Shown here: piece by piece, positions 42,623-50,884 of the stretch
Numbering within the stretch: position 1 is the stretch's first letter
Layout: each line of letters begins with the position of its first letter
Source of the DNA: Planctomycetota bacterium
GTDB lineage: Bacteria; Planctomycetota; UBA1135; GCA-002686595
DNA length: 59,902 nucleotides
Direction: 5' to 3'
Assembly: GCA_016872795.1 (NCBI GenBank)
Contig: VGYZ01000014.1
Coordinates: 1 to 59,902, forward strand
Notes under the pieces: generated by a model
Database searches by the model: none
Told to the model about the DNA's origin: nothing
The model's input: only the letters and a program-made list of their open reading frames with translations
Translations under genes and position numbers: made by a program

Positions 42623-44300
42623 CGCGGCCGTGGCGATCCCCGGAGTCTGGTCGCGCTGGAGAGCTCAACGGGGTGTGCGCTTCGCGCTGAGCGTGCTCGC
42701 GCTCGTGATTTCCTCGGCCATCTTCGCGCCATTTCTGGCCTCCGCCCGACCCTACACCTTGCTCGCCGTCGATCGCGGCGCCTACGAGACCAGTCTCGCG
42801 GAACTCGAGCCGCTGCTGCGCAATTGGAACGCGCGCTTGCTCGATGCCGCCGCGGCGAGTGCGGCGCTGCGCGACGACGATCCGCGTAGCGTGCACGCGG
42901 CGTGGGAAACGCACGCGGCTCTGCTGCGCGAGGTTCGCGCCGTCGAATTGCGGCTCTCCACGCTGCGGCGGTATGCGAGCTCGGAACGCGCGGCGCAGGT
43001 TCCGCTCGACGCGCTGGAGCTGCGCCTGCGCGGCTGGACGGGCAAGGTGCATGCGGGCGAGTTCGACGATCTCGGTCCTGCCTCGGAGCTGGCAGCCTCG
43101 GCTGCGGCACTGCGACAGAGTCACCGGCCGCGCGACGGTTCCCTCGGCGGCATGCGTCTGCGGGAGCGGCGCTCGTTCCCGCTGCTCGCGGATCTCTCGT
43201 TCGGCGAGTGGCTCGCCGCGCTGGCTTGGCTCGCGGCGCTGCCGCTCTTCGTGCGCCGCGCGCGCGCGCGCGGCTGGATCGCGCTCGGCGTGCTCGCCGT
43301 GCTGCTCGCGAGCCTGTGCGCGGCGGCCTTTCGCGCTCCGAGCGGGCTCTCGACGCGCGAAGTGAAGCTCGGCGTCGCCACGGGGGCGATCGAGCTCGCC
43401 AGTGCGTGGTACCCGCCGATTCCCTTTGGACCCGACGAGACGCGGATGTCGGAGGCCGCGCGGCCGCCGACATGGACGAGCGTGGCGGAGATCGATGAGC
43501 ACGGACGCTACGTGCGCGGCCCGCGCGCCGCGCAATCCACGCTCGAGCTCGTGCCCAGCGCGCGGCCGGTCGCGGTGCTGCCAGCGGAGCCGTCGCTCAA
43601 TAGTCCGGTTCGCCACCTGCTCGGCACGGACGCGCTCGGTCGCGATGTGCTCGCGCGCGCGCTGTGGGGCGGTCGAGCGAGCCTCGCGGTCGGGCTGCTC
43701 TCAGCGAGCGGCGTGCTGTTCTTGGGCGTGCTCGTGGGCGCGCTCGCCGGCTACTTGCGCGGCGTGTTCGATGCGCTCGTGCGTGCCCTGATCGCGATTC
43801 TCCAGTCGTTCCCGCCGTTCTTCCTGGTGGTGACGGCCGCTGCGATCGGGGCCGAGCGCGCGGCGAGCGCGAGCTTGCAGCCGCTCGCGTGGGTCACGCT
43901 GGTGATCGTGGCCGTCGGTTGGACCGGCATCGCGCGCCTCGTGCGCGCCGAGGCGTTGCGCGTCCGCGAGCTCGACTACGTGAGTGCGGTGCGCGCGCTC
44001 GGCTACTCGCGGGGGCGGATCTTCTTCCGACACGTGCTCCCGAACGTGCTCACGCCCGCCTTGGCCGCCGCGGCGTTCGTCGCGATCTCGGCGCTGCTCG
44101 CGGAGTCTTCGGTTTCGTTCCTCGGCTTCGGGGTGCGCCTGCCCGATCCGTCTTGGGGCGCGCTGCTGCAGGAGGCTCGCGCGGGCTCGCTCGCTTGGCT
44201 GATCGCGGCGCCGGGCCTGCTGATCCTCGTCACATGCCTCGCGCTGGCGTGGCTCGGCGACGCCGCGCGCGACGCTCTCGATCCGCGGGAGAGCCGATGA
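42609..44300 (+). CDS. Peptide ABC transporter permease, DppC type, with a large N-terminal insertion
   Basis: 563 aa, about twice the family's ~290. TM1 (residues 27-48) is followed by a hydrophilic helical stretch (60-190), two more hydrophobic segments (near 200-245) and a second periplasmic stretch up to ~335. Only then comes the usual HLLGTDALGRDVLARALWGGRASL, five TMs, EAA loop (VRALGYSRGRIFFRHVLPNVLTP) and DPRES end. ATG at 42609. Its stop overlaps the ABC gene's start (ATGA). What the added ~270 residues do is unknown; contact with the binding protein or peptidoglycan is possible. Confidence 0.88.
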   Translation: MERFDAAVAIPGVWSRWRAQRGVRFALSVLALVISSAIFAPFLASARPYTLLAVDRGAYETSLAELEPLLRNWNARLLDAAAASAALRDDDPRSVHAAWETHAALLREVRAVELRLSTLRRYASSERAAQVPLDALELRLRGWTGKVHAGEFDDLGPASELAASAAALRQSHRPRDGSLGGMRLRERRSFPLLADLSFGEWLAALAWLAALPLFVRRARARGWIALGVLAVLLASLCAAAFRAPSGLSTREVKLGVATGAIELASAWYPPIPFGPDETRMSEAARPPTWTSVAEIDEHGRYVRGPRAAQSTLELVPSARPVAVLPAEPSLNSPVRHLLGTDALGRDVLARALWGGRASLAVGLLSASGVLFLGVLVGALAGYLRGVFDALVRALIAILQSFPPFFLVVTAAAIGAERAASASLQPLAWVTLVIVAVGWTGIARLVRAEALRVRELDYVSAVRALGYSRGRIFFRHVLPNVLTPALAAAAFVAISALLAESSVSFLGFGVRLPDPSWGALLQEARAGSLAWLIAAPGLLILVTCLALAWLGDAARDALDPRESR

Positions 44301-45850
44301 GCACCACGCCGCTGTGCCTTGTGCGCGGACTGCGCATCGCGTTTCCGCGCACTGGCGAGGTGCTGCGAGATGTCGAGCTGGAATTGCGCTCGCGAGAACT
44401 CGTCGCGCTCGTCGGTCCTTCCGGCGCCGGCAAGTCGAGTCTCGCGCTGGCCCTGCTCGGCCTGTTGCCGCGGGACGCGCGCATCGAGGGCGAGCTGCAG
44501 CTCAAGGAGCGCGTGTTCAGCCTCGCCGATGTGGCCGCACTGGCCCCCCTGCGCGGGCGCGAAATCGCGTTGCTGCCACAGGATCCGCTCGCGAGCCTCG
44601 ATCCGATGTGGAGCGCGCTCGCGCAGGCGAGCGAGCCCGCGCGCAGCGCCGATGGCGTCGCTCGGGCCGAGGCGCGTGCGCGCGCGCTGGCGTGCTTTCG
44701 TCGACTGGGCCTGCGCGAGCCGGAGCAGCTCGGTCAGCGCGCGCCGCACGCACTCTCGGGCGGGGAACGCCAGCGCGTGCTGTTCGCCGCGACCCTGTCG
44801 CGCTCACCGCGCGTGCTGCTCTTGGACGAGCCCACGAGCTCGCTCGACCGCGTGCGCGCGCTCGAGCTGCTCGAACTCGTGCGCGAGTTGCTGGACGAGC
44901 GCGACATGGCGGCGCTGTGGATCACGCACGATGTGGCCGCGGCCCACGCGCAGGCCGATCGCGTGCTCGCCCTGCACGCGGGTCGCGTGGCTGCGGCCCG
45001 AGCGGAGAGCGCTGCCCTCGCGCGGGCGCCGGTCTGGTCGCCGCCCGCTCGGCCGCTGCTCTTCGTGCGCGATGTGAGCGTCGAGCGCGCAGGGAGCTCC
45101 CCGCGCGCGGAGTGGCGCACGGTCTTGCAGCGCGTGTCTCTGGAAATCGGCTCGGGCGAGATCCTCTCCGTGGTGGGGGCCTCCGGCAGCGGCAAGTCGA
45201 CATTGCTTGCCACCTTGGCGGGTCTGCTCCGGCCCGTGGAGGGCTCGGTGGAGTACCAGTTCTCGGTCGGGGAGGCGCCTGTGGACCTGAACCGCTGCGG
45301 GGCGGCTCCTCTGGCGGCCCTGCGGCGCTCCCTCGGGCTCGTGCTGCAAGACCCGGGGTCGAGCCTTCAACCGCGCCTGCGCGTGCAGGAAGCGCTCGTG
45401 GAGGCTCTGGAGGCCCGCGGTCGGCGTGAGGTGAATCTGGACCAGGTGCGGGCGCTGCTGTTCGCGGTCGGCCTGCAGGAAATCCACCTCGCGGCATGGC
45501 CCCACGAGCTCTCGGGCGGCGAGCGTCAGCGCGTGGCGCTCGCGCGCGCGCTCAGTGGCTCGCCGCGGCTGCTCCTGTGCGACGAGGTGACATCCAACCT
45601 CGATCCCGCCACCGCCAAGGACCTGCTCGCGCGGCTGGCTGAAGCGGTCGAGCGCCGCGGTCTGGCGCTGTGCATGGTCACCCACGACTTCGGCGTGCCC
45701 ATCGCGCTCGGTGGGCGCCTTGCGGTGCTGCACGAGGGCGCGCTCGTCGAGAGCGGGTCCGTCACCGGCGTGCTCGAAGCGCCCGCGCACCCCGCCACGC
45801 GCGCCTTGGTCGCCGCGTGGCGAGCACTCGGCGGCAGGCTGCCTGCCTAG
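44297..45850 (+). CDS. Fused double ABC ATPase (DppD-DppF type)
   Basis: 517 aa with two complete ABC domains. First: Walker A GPSGAGKSSLAL (near 42-53), Q-loop LPQDPLASLDPMW, signature LSGGERQRVLFAATL, Walker B LLLDEPTSSLD, H-loop THDVA. Second: Walker A GASGSGKSTLLAT (near 300), LQDPGSSLQPRL, ELSGGERQRVALARAL, LLLCDEVTSNLD, THDFG. It replaces the two separate ATPases of the divergent operon. The 3' end overlaps the convergent HAD gene by 4 nt. Confidence 0.93.
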   Translation: MSTTPLCLVRGLRIAFPRTGEVLRDVELELRSRELVALVGPSGAGKSSLALALLGLLPRDARIEGELQLKERVFSLADVAALAPLRGREIALLPQDPLASLDPMWSALAQASEPARSADGVARAEARARALACFRRLGLREPEQLGQRAPHALSGGERQRVLFAATLSRSPRVLLLDEPTSSLDRVRALELLELVRELLDERDMAALWITHDVAAAHAQADRVLALHAGRVAAARAESAALARAPVWSPPARPLLFVRDVSVERAGSSPRAEWRTVLQRVSLEIGSGEILSVVGASGSGKSTLLATLAGLLRPVEGSVEYQFSVGEAPVDLNRCGAAPLAALRRSLGLVLQDPGSSLQPRLRVQEALVEALEARGRREVNLDQVRALLFAVGLQEIHLAAWPHELSGGERQRVALARALSGSPRLLLCDEVTSNLDPATAKDLLARLAEAVERRGLALCMVTHDFGVPIALGGRLAVLHEGALVESGSVTGVLEAPAHPATRALVAAWRALGGRLPA

Positions 45851-46581
45851 GCGGGCAAGTCGACCTGCAGCTCTTGGCGCAGGAGCGCGCGCAGGTCCGC
45901 GAAGGTCTCGATCTCGAAGTCCGGCCGCGGCATGTCGCCCAGTTCGTGCTTGTGCACCAGCCGCGCCCAGCATGTCAGCATGCCGAGCTGGCGCGGCGGG
46001 GCGATGTCGTTGCGCGGGTTGTCGCCGACATACAGCGCGCGCGCCGCCTCGACGCCGCAGCGCTCGAGCGCGAACTGGTAGATCTTCGGGTTCGGCTTGG
46101 CGACGCCGATCTGGTCTGAAATGAAGATCGCGCCCGGGTCGAGGTGGGGGACGAGGCCCAAGCGCACGAGCTTCTCGGCCTGCTTCACGGTCAGTCCGTG
46201 GGTGATGATCCCGACGCGGACTCCCACGGCACGCAGGTCGGCCAAGAGCTCGCGCACGCCCGGAAACGGAGCGAGCTCGCGGAACTTCGTGTCGTGGTAG
46301 GCCGCGACGCCGGCGGCCACGACCAGCGCGGGGTTGTGGCCGGCGAGTGCGCCCTCGGGGAGGCGCAGCAGTAGCTTGTCGAAGTGGTGCTCGTAGTTGG
46401 CCGAGAACTCCGCGATCACTTCCTCGAGCTCGCGATACACGCGCTCTTCCTCGCCCCGCAGTCCGGCCGCGAGCATGCCCCGCACCGCGTTGCGGCGCGC
46501 GCGCTGTGCAAATGCCGTCGTGGCACACAGAGTGTCGTCGATGTCGAAGAAGACCGCGTGGAGCCTGCGCAGAGGGGGCAT
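45847..46581 (-). CDS. HAD-superfamily phosphatase
   Basis: 244 aa. Motif I FFDIDDTL (residues 11-18), motif II IITHG (Thr near 124), motif III Lys in GVAKPNPKIY, motif IV VGDNPRNDI. A helical C1 cap lies between motifs I and II (25-110). The layout resembles the TIGR02253-type HAD phosphatases related to haloacid dehalogenase and pyrimidine nucleotidases; the substrate is unknown. It lies 145 bp behind the secretin gene on the same strand. Confidence 0.87.
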   Translation of the reverse strand: MPPLRRLHAVFFDIDDTLCATTAFAQRARRNAVRGMLAAGLRGEEERVYRELEEVIAEFSANYEHHFDKLLLRLPEGALAGHNPALVVAAGVAAYHDTKFRELAPFPGVRELLADLRAVGVRVGIITHGLTVKQAEKLVRLGLVPHLDPGAIFISDQIGVAKPNPKIYQFALERCGVEAARALYVGDNPRNDIAPPRQLGMLTCWARLVHKHELGDMPRPDFEIETFADLRALLRQELQVDLPA

Positions 46582-46726
46582 GGCACGGGAAGGCTAACCG
46601 CCTCGGGACGGGCTCGTCCATCGGCGCAGCGGCGGCGCAGGCGGCGCAGGGGAATTCGGCGCTGCGCGGGGGGATTGGGAACAGGCCGGCGCCCGTGGGG
46701 GGCTCGTGTCGAGCCGCGTCGCGCGC

Positions 46727-49333
46727 CTAGCGGATGCGCTCCTCGAGCTTCTCCACTGCGTCGTGCACATCCATGATGCTGGCGCGGATCACGATCATCA
46801 GGCTCTTCGACTCTTCGTTGAAGCCTTCGTTCTTGAGCAGGAAGCCGATGATCGGGATCTGGGAGAGCCAAGGCACTTCGGCGCGGCGCTCGATGTTGCG
46901 CACATTGGAGAGACCGCCGAGGAGGATCGAGCCGCCGTCGGGGATCACGGCCGTGGTGAAGACGCTCTGGACCTCGAGCTCCGGCAGCTGGAACTCGACC
47001 GGCGCGGTGTTGCCGCCGAGGGTCGAGCTGAAGGTGCGCAGCGCCACGACCTTGGCGACCGTGGGCTGGATCTCCAGCGTCAGGTACTTGCGGTTGTGGT
47101 GGATCGTCGGGCGCACATCGAGCACGACGCCCTCGTGCAGCACATTGATCTGCGGGTCGGCGACGGCCTGGAACTGGGCGACTTCGACATCGAAGTCCTG
47201 GATGTAGGCCTGCTGGTTGATCACGGCGACATAGGCGCGCTGGGTGTTGTGCACCGAGAGCATCTGGTTGTTGATCAGCTGGAAGTCGGTCGACTTCTCG
47301 ACCGCGCGCAGGATCATCGACACTTCGAGGTCGTTCAGGAAGGTCAGCTGCGTGGTGATGCCGCCGATGTTCGAGAGCGCCGAGCCCAGCGGGTTCTCGA
47401 AGAAGTTCTCGGTCCGGCCCTTGAAGTCGCCGTCTCCGCCGTCGTCGTAGAAGAAGCCCGAGGAGGGGATGCCCGACGCGGCGCCGAGGCCGTTGTTGTC
47501 GAGGCCGCGCGAAGCGCCGTCCTCGAGGCCGTTGGTCACATCGTCCATGTCCTTGAACGGAGCGACCGGGTTGTCGAGACCGCGGAAGTCGACGCCGATC
47601 TCCTGCAGCCAGTTCGACGCGACCGTCATGAACTTGGACTCGATCGTGACGAGCGACGAGCCGAAGCGGCGCAGGTCGTTCAGGAACTTCTTGACCTGCT
47701 CCTGCACCTCGGGGGTGTGCACGATCACGATGAAGCCTTCGCCCTCGGTGATCGACACGCCCCCATCTTCCCAGGTGCCCGGCGCGACATTCTCCTGGAT
47801 CGCGGTCGAGAGGTTCGAGATCTCGATCAGCTTCGGCTTCTCGCCGATGCCGCCGAAGGGGCCGCCGCCGTCGTCATCTTCCATGTCGTCGAGCAGGCGC
47901 AGGCGCTCGATGCGCGGACCGTAGAAGTCCGTCAGGCTGAAGACGAGGTCCTGGACATCGTGGTTGTAGATCGTCGGGACGCCGCGGGCCTTGGCCTTGG
48001 TCGTGACCATGACGGCGTCGTTGCGCACGGTCCAAGCCACATCTTCGCCGGACATGCCGACGATCAGGTTCAGGGCCTGCTCGACGGACAGGGACGAGGT
48101 CAGGTTGAGGTTGTAGACGACGCCGGCGTCCGTGGCCGCGGTCTCGGCGGCCGGGTCGACGACCAGCGGCAGGCCCGTGAAGGTGCGCAGCACATCGACC
48201 ACCGCCGAGAGCGAGCTCTCGTCGGCAACCTTGAGGCCGGGGATGCGCGTCTCGCGCAGGCTGACCTTGAGCTCGCGGTCCTCGGCCGTCTCGTTCTGGG
48301 AGAGATCGATGCCGCGGCGCTTGGCGCGCTTCTCGGTGATGTCCTTCCAGAAGTCCTGATCGGGCAGCGTGTAGATGTCCGACTCGGGGATGCGCAGCTT
48401 GTCGAGCTCCTCGCGCCAGCGCAGGAACTGCTCGCGCTTGCGCAGGATGTAGTCCGCGCGCACGGTGTCGCGGCCGGCGCGGAAGGCGGCGTCGCGGATC
48501 TCCACGGCGCGGTCGTTGCGCGGATCCTCGTGCAGCGCCTGGTCGCAGAAGTCCATCGCCTCGTCGTAGTTTCGCTGCTCGAAGGCGTCGATGGCCTGAT
48601 CGAGCATGTTGTTGATCAGGGCCTCGCGGCGCAGGGTCTGGGCCTTGCCCTCGGCCTTGAGGGCCTCGACCGCCTTGGCGGCCTCCGCATCGCGGCGCGC
48701 CTGCTCGGCGGCGAGGCGACCGGCGGTGGCCAGGGCGAACTCGGCTTCGATCTCGGCGTCGACGCCCTTCCAGTCGATCGTGGAGTAGGGGGCCCAACGG
48801 ATCAGGTTCTTGGCCACCGAGAACTCGGCGATGGCGCGCTCGAACTCGCCCTTGGCGGCGAAGTCGCGGCCCTGATTCAGGCTCTCGCGGGCCTGAGCCT
48901 GCATCTGCTGCACCTTGATCTGCCAGCGCGCGGCCATGTCGGTCGCGTCGACACCCTGCTGACCGGGCGCCTTGCCCATCAGCACGGTCACTTCGGCCAG
49001 CATTTGCTTGGCCTGAGCGTGGTCCGGCTGCAGCTCGAGCGCCGCGAGCAACTCGGCCTCGGCCTCGCCGAAGCGCAGGTCCTCCATGCGTGCCTTGGCG
49101 CTCGAGAGGTGACGCTCGACGAGCAGCGCCGAACGCTGCTGGTTGAGGACCGTGAGCTCCTTTTGCCTGTCGAGCAGCTCATCGGCTCCGTCCTGAGCGG
49201 GCTCAGGTTGGGGCTGCGTCAGGGCCGCCTCGGGGGCGGTGGACTCGAGCGGCTCCACGGCGTAGTGGGGCGCCGTGGCGCAAGCCGCAGACAGGAGCAT
49301 GCAGAACGGGAGTGCGTTGCCGACCTTGCTCAT
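46727..49333 (-). CDS. Secretin-family lipoprotein with TPR N-terminus (secretin A)
   Basis: 868 aa. Signal peptide and lipobox LLSAAC (Cys near 18), then about 300 residues of TPR and coiled coil (EAEAELLAALELQPDHAQAKQM, FDYDEAMDFCDQALHEDPRND type), an STN/N0-like domain near 375-470 (VVDVLRTFTGLPLVVD), an N1/KH-like domain near 540-590 (TPEVQEQVKKFLNDL), and the secretin domain 600-868 with YIQDFDVEVAQ at 710 and VIPDGGSILLGGL, VPWLSQIPIIGFLLKN. It should form the gated outer-membrane ring. The final 159 residues align gap-free with secretin B (56390-58957). Confidence 0.9.
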   Translation of the reverse strand: MSKVGNALPFCMLLSAACATAPHYAVEPLESTAPEAALTQPQPEPAQDGADELLDRQKELTVLNQQRSALLVERHLSSAKARMEDLRFGEAEAELLAALELQPDHAQAKQMLAEVTVLMGKAPGQQGVDATDMAARWQIKVQQMQAQARESLNQGRDFAAKGEFERAIAEFSVAKNLIRWAPYSTIDWKGVDAEIEAEFALATAGRLAAEQARRDAEAAKAVEALKAEGKAQTLRREALINNMLDQAIDAFEQRNYDEAMDFCDQALHEDPRNDRAVEIRDAAFRAGRDTVRADYILRKREQFLRWREELDKLRIPESDIYTLPDQDFWKDITEKRAKRRGIDLSQNETAEDRELKVSLRETRIPGLKVADESSLSAVVDVLRTFTGLPLVVDPAAETAATDAGVVYNLNLTSSLSVEQALNLIVGMSGEDVAWTVRNDAVMVTTKAKARGVPTIYNHDVQDLVFSLTDFYGPRIERLRLLDDMEDDDGGGPFGGIGEKPKLIEISNLSTAIQENVAPGTWEDGGVSITEGEGFIVIVHTPEVQEQVKKFLNDLRRFGSSLVTIESKFMTVASNWLQEIGVDFRGLDNPVAPFKDMDDVTNGLEDGASRGLDNNGLGAASGIPSSGFFYDDGGDGDFKGRTENFFENPLGSALSNIGGITTQLTFLNDLEVSMILRAVEKSTDFQLINNQMLSVHNTQRAYVAVINQQAYIQDFDVEVAQFQAVADPQINVLHEGVVLDVRPTIHHNRKYLTLEIQPTVAKVVALRTFSSTLGGNTAPVEFQLPELEVQSVFTTAVIPDGGSILLGGLSNVRNIERRAEVPWLSQIPIIGFLLKNEGFNEESKSLMIVIRASIMDVHDAVEKLEERIR
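47105..47210 (-). repeat. Secretin segment duplicated in the HEAT-repeat gene
   Basis: Counterpart of the 19540-19650 segment: 26 identical bases (47184-47209) and 18 identical bases (47150-47167) in the same spacing. It encodes the YIQDFDVEVAQ...VLDVR stretch of secretin A. Confidence 0.85.
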
Positions 49334-49757
49334 CGCGTGGGACTGTCGAACTTCGACGGTGGGGAGTGGGGACCCGAGAGATCCCGTGCCCTTTGGCGGT
49401 GAGCCGAGGACGCGGGGGTGAGAGATGGGGGTGGAGTCAGTGGCTCGAAGGGCTCCGGCCGTCGCGCGGTCGGTGCCCCTCGATGGACCGAAGGAGGCGG
49501 AAGGTTAGCGTCGAGCCGTGGCCTTGGAAAGCCTCCGGCGGGCGAGCCTGCTCGCCGGCCTGCGCGCCGCGTCTTGGGGGGCGGTAGGCTGGGCGCACCG
49601 ACCGCGTCCACGCCTTCGCGCCGCCGCCTCGATCGAGGAAGCGGCTGCGGCAGGGCGGGAATTGACCGAGCGGGTAGGGGGCGGGCGGTTGGCTGGCCGC
49701 GCACGGGCAAAGAGCGGCTGGGGACGCGCCAGCGGTCGGCGCGCCCCCCGCGCGGGA
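49334..49757. other. 424-bp gap between secretin A and exbD2, with palindrome near the secretin start
   Basis: No convincing gene; open frames here are Arg/Gly-rich and lack family features. A perfect palindrome GTCGAA-C-TTCGAC at 49345-49357 ends 12 nt upstream of the secretin ATG (minus strand) and could be an operator or a hairpin around the ribosome-binding region. A second hairpin, GGCGAG-CCTG-CTCGCC, lies at 49541-49556. The gap suggests that secretin A has its own promoter or is separated from exbD2 by a terminator. Confidence 0.4.
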
Positions 49758-50270
49758 TCACAGCGCCGACTTGTCGCCGATGAACGACACATTGGTGTAG
49801 CCGATCAGGATCACCTCGTCGAGGATCTTGATCACATCGGCGTAGCAGGTGCCCGGCAACGGGTCGATCGTGACCGAGCCCTCGGGGTCGAGCTTGTAGA
49901 GCTCCTTGACGCGGTTGACGATCTCGCGCATCTCGAGGCTCGACTTCGGACCGACCGAGTAGCGCACCACGCGGTCGGGGCCGTATTTGTAGGCTCCTTG
50001 GCCTTCCCAAGGCTTGCCCGAGTCATTGGGCATCAGCTTGGTTCCTTCGCGCTCGACCTTGAGCTTGATCTCGACCTTCTCTTTGGGCTCGGCCTGGGTC
50101 TGGTTGACCCCGACATCCTTCGGCAGGTAGGCGGACAGCTTGCCCTCGAGCAGTTTGAACTTGATCGTGAGCATGAAGAAGATGAGCAGCTGGAACACGA
50201 CGTCGATCATCGGCGTCATGTCACCCTTCATCTCCGTCGACTCTTGCAAGCGGCTGACTCCGATGGCCAT
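49758..50270 (-). CDS. exbD: ExbD/TolR-family protein 2
   Basis: 170 aa. Single N-terminal TM with the ion-pathway motif MTPMIDVVFQLLIFFML (the Asp is the protonated residue of ExbD), then a periplasmic domain (45-170) with an insertion rich in Lys and Glu near 60-100 and a C-terminal YADVIKILDEVILIGYTNVSFIG-like end. Starts at the base after exbD1's stop. The MTPMID region shares a run of more than 20 identical bases with exbD1, pointing to duplication or conversion. Both keep the rare ACGT site in the Ile-Asp-Val codons. Confidence 0.9.
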   Translation of the reverse strand: MAIGVSRLQESTEMKGDMTPMIDVVFQLLIFFMLTIKFKLLEGKLSAYLPKDVGVNQTQAEPKEKVEIKLKVEREGTKLMPNDSGKPWEGQGAYKYGPDRVVRYSVGPKSSLEMREIVNRVKELYKLDPEGSVTIDPLPGTCYADVIKILDEVILIGYTNVSFIGDKSAL

Positions 50271-50783
50271 CTAGTTGCCTCCTTCCTCAGCGTCCTTGTC
50301 GGGCATCTCTTGACCGGCGGCCAGTTCGACCTTCCAGATCTTGATGTCCGAGATGCCGCAGATCTCCATCACCTTCTGGATGTGCTTGAAGGGGGTGGAC
50401 TGGTCGGCGCGCACCAAAATCGGCTTGTCCGGGGCGACGATCGAGGAGCCCGGCTCGACCGGGGCCTTGGGCATCGCACGGGCTCGCATCAGGAGATACT
50501 CCTTGAGCTTCTTGTAGCCGTCGTCGTGCTCGGGGTCGTAGTAGACATCGCGCTTGACCAAGATCCGGCCGTCCGCGGTGATGTTGATCACCGGACGGGG
50601 ATCGAGCGGGTTGGGCTTGTCTTCCAAAGCCGAGCGCGCCTTGGGAAGCACGAGCGTCTCCAGATCCTTCTGGCTCATGTCCATCAGGAGCATGAAGAAG
50701 ATGATCAGCTGGAACGTGACGTCGATCATCGGCGTCATGTCCATCACAATCTCGTCGCTGGGGTGGCTCTTGATGAGCTTCAT
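50271..50783 (-). CDS. exbD: ExbD/TolR-family protein 1
   Basis: 170 aa. Motif MTPMIDVTFQLIIFFML with the conserved Asp, a periplasmic domain (45-170) with VINITADGRILV, a Tyr/Asp-rich segment (VYYDPEHDDGY), ILVRADQSTPFKHIQKVMEICGISDIKIW and an acidic end. ATG at 50783 is chosen over the upstream GTG (50798) because GGAGG sits 4 nt before it. It lies 101 bp behind exbB. Two different ExbDs beside one ExbB suggest a hetero-oligomeric stator. Confidence 0.9.
   Translation of the reverse strand: MKLIKSHPSDEIVMDMTPMIDVTFQLIIFFMLLMDMSQKDLETLVLPKARSALEDKPNPLDPRPVINITADGRILVKRDVYYDPEHDDGYKKLKEYLLMRARAMPKAPVEPGSSIVAPDKPILVRADQSTPFKHIQKVMEICGISDIKIWKVELAAGQEMPDKDAEEGGN
50278..50284 (-). promoter_or_regulatory. 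Ribosome binding site of exbD2 inside exbD1
   Basis: AAGGAGG (minus strand), 7 nt before the exbD2 ATG and within the last codons of exbD1; one of the strongest Shine-Dalgarno sequences in the window. Confidence 0.8.
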
Positions 50784-50787
50784 GGAT

Positions 50788-50792
50788 CCTCC
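50788..50792 (-). promoter_or_regulatory. Ribosome binding site of exbD1
   Basis: GGAGG (minus strand) 4 nt before the ATG at 50783; it decides the start against the upstream GTG. Confidence 0.75.
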
Positions 50793-50884
50793 AGACACCT
50801 CTACCCCACCCGGACCGGCGACCTACGGCGCCCGCGAGGCGGGACCGTGCGCCGGCGCGGCCCGAGGGGGGCCAGCTGGCATCA

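Noticed and set aside
46727-49333. Secretin A as part of a type II secretion or type IV pilus locus
   Set aside because: No GspE/PilB-type ATPase, GspF/PilC or pseudopilin gene lies anywhere in the window; the neighbours are ExbB/ExbD and TPR proteins.
50831-50843. CCCGC-GAG-GCGGG hairpin between exbB and exbD1
   Set aside because: Only five base pairs in very GC-rich DNA; not distinguishable from chance.
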